The notes under the pieces were generated by a model. The model saw nothing but the letters and a program-made list of their open reading frames with translations, did no database searches and was not told the DNA's origin. Below are positions 45,065-45,164 of a DNA stretch of 45,164 bases, in pieces. Made by a program: the position numbers and the translations under genes. The stretch covers positions 1 to 45,164 of the forward strand of contig CACIRZ010000008.1 of assembly GCA_902589185.1 (NCBI GenBank). Reading direction: 5' to 3'. Within the stretch, counting starts at the first letter, position 1, and each line of letters begins with the position of its first letter. The DNA comes from an uncultured SAR116 cluster alpha proteobacterium (lineage in GTDB: Bacteria > Pseudomonadota > Alphaproteobacteria > Puniceispirillales > Marisalimonadaceae).

Positions 45065-45164
45065 ATGGAAGTTGGCTTTTTTACTATGCCTATTCATCCA
45101 ATTGACAAGGATTATAAAAAGACATTGTCAGAAGATAGAGAGGCGTTTTTACTTGCTGACAAGA
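45065..45164 (+). CDS. LLM-class flavin-dependent monooxygenase (3' end outside window)
   Basis: Only the first 33 residues are visible. The start MEVGFFTMPIHP followed by YKKTLSEDREAFLLADK is highly characteristic of luciferase-like (LLM) FMN-dependent monooxygenases, which read G-F-F-T-M-P at the first strand. GGAG at 45054-45057 precedes the ATG. Such enzymes need reduced flavin from a separate reductase; the flavin reductase gene at 37504-37968 is the likely supplier. The reaction may be Baeyer-Villiger-like oxidation, hydroxylation or ring opening, as in RutA acting on uracil. Substrate unknown. Confidence 0.82.
   Translation, partial: MEVGFFTMPIHPIDKDYKKTLSEDREAFLLADK

Noticed and set aside
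1-45164. CRISPR arrays, insertion sequences, rRNA genes, prophage genes
   Set aside because: No regularly spaced repeats, transposase motifs, rRNA sequence or phage structural genes were recognised anywhere in the window.

Overview
The window looks like a piece of a very AT-rich (roughly 30% GC by eye, not counted), tightly packed alphaproteobacterial chromosome, most likely from a streamlined marine lineage. The evidence is gene order: ntrY-ntrX-trkA-dat-hflX-(inositol phosphatase family)-mazG, then DUF502/recG/sdhE/mfd, then mltB-rlpA-dac-tmk-holB-metG-tatD-MBL hydrolase, all typical of Alphaproteobacteria. Genes often overlap or abut, several start with TTG, and no stretch of 300 bases lacks a gene. 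The genus cannot be fixed from this sequence.

Layout. (1) 1-7842, plus strand: nitrogen/redox two-component system (ntrY cut by the window edge, ntrX), potassium regulator trkA, a D-amino-acid aminotransferase, the GTPase hflX and an inositol-phosphatase-family enzyme. hfq, usually found just before hflX, is absent here. (2) 7839-9429, minus: mazG and a YdfG-type dehydrogenase. (3) 9503-16069: DUF502 membrane protein, recG (minus), sdhE and mfd. (4) 16070-19530: a small accessory block (lipoprotein, glyoxalase I, DSD1-type PLP enzyme, alpha/beta hydrolase, GNAT acetyltransferase), closed by tRNA-Ser(UGA). (5) 19817-27736: cell-wall and replication/translation housekeeping operon. (6) 27737-27954: a run of AT-rich inverted repeats. 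(7) 27955-45164: about 17 kb of catabolic and transport genes.

Region 7 is the interesting part. A minus-strand run (37968 down to 29941) encodes a flavin reductase, a histidinol-dehydrogenase-family enzyme, an SDR, a quinone-oxidoreductase-like MDR, a two-subunit molybdenum hydroxylase and an IlvD/Edd dehydratase. Divergent from it are a LysR regulator and a TRAP transporter (DctQ, DctM, DctP). Further on are a cyclase-family hydrolase, a YciI protein, a cupin and a 3-hydroxyisobutyrate-dehydrogenase-like enzyme (minus), divergent from the start of a luciferase-like (LLM) flavin monooxygenase that runs off the window. A separate plus-strand pair encodes an ACMSD-type amidohydrolase and a TRAP binding protein that has no signal peptide.

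The key observation is that all three control regions of region 7 around the LysR gene (lysR/flavin reductase, TRAP operon, dehydrogenase/LLM) carry the same dyad, ATCA-N7-TGAT (a T-N11-A LysR box), about 80-88 bp from the start codon of the flavin reductase, DctQ and the LLM oxygenase. This suggests one LysR-controlled regulon joining uptake, a split two-component flavin monooxygenase, a Mo hydroxylase, a cyclase-type hydrolase and several dehydrogenases. The substrate is unknown. A nitrogen heterocycle or similar small cyclic compound taken up by TRAP is a reasonable guess, no more.
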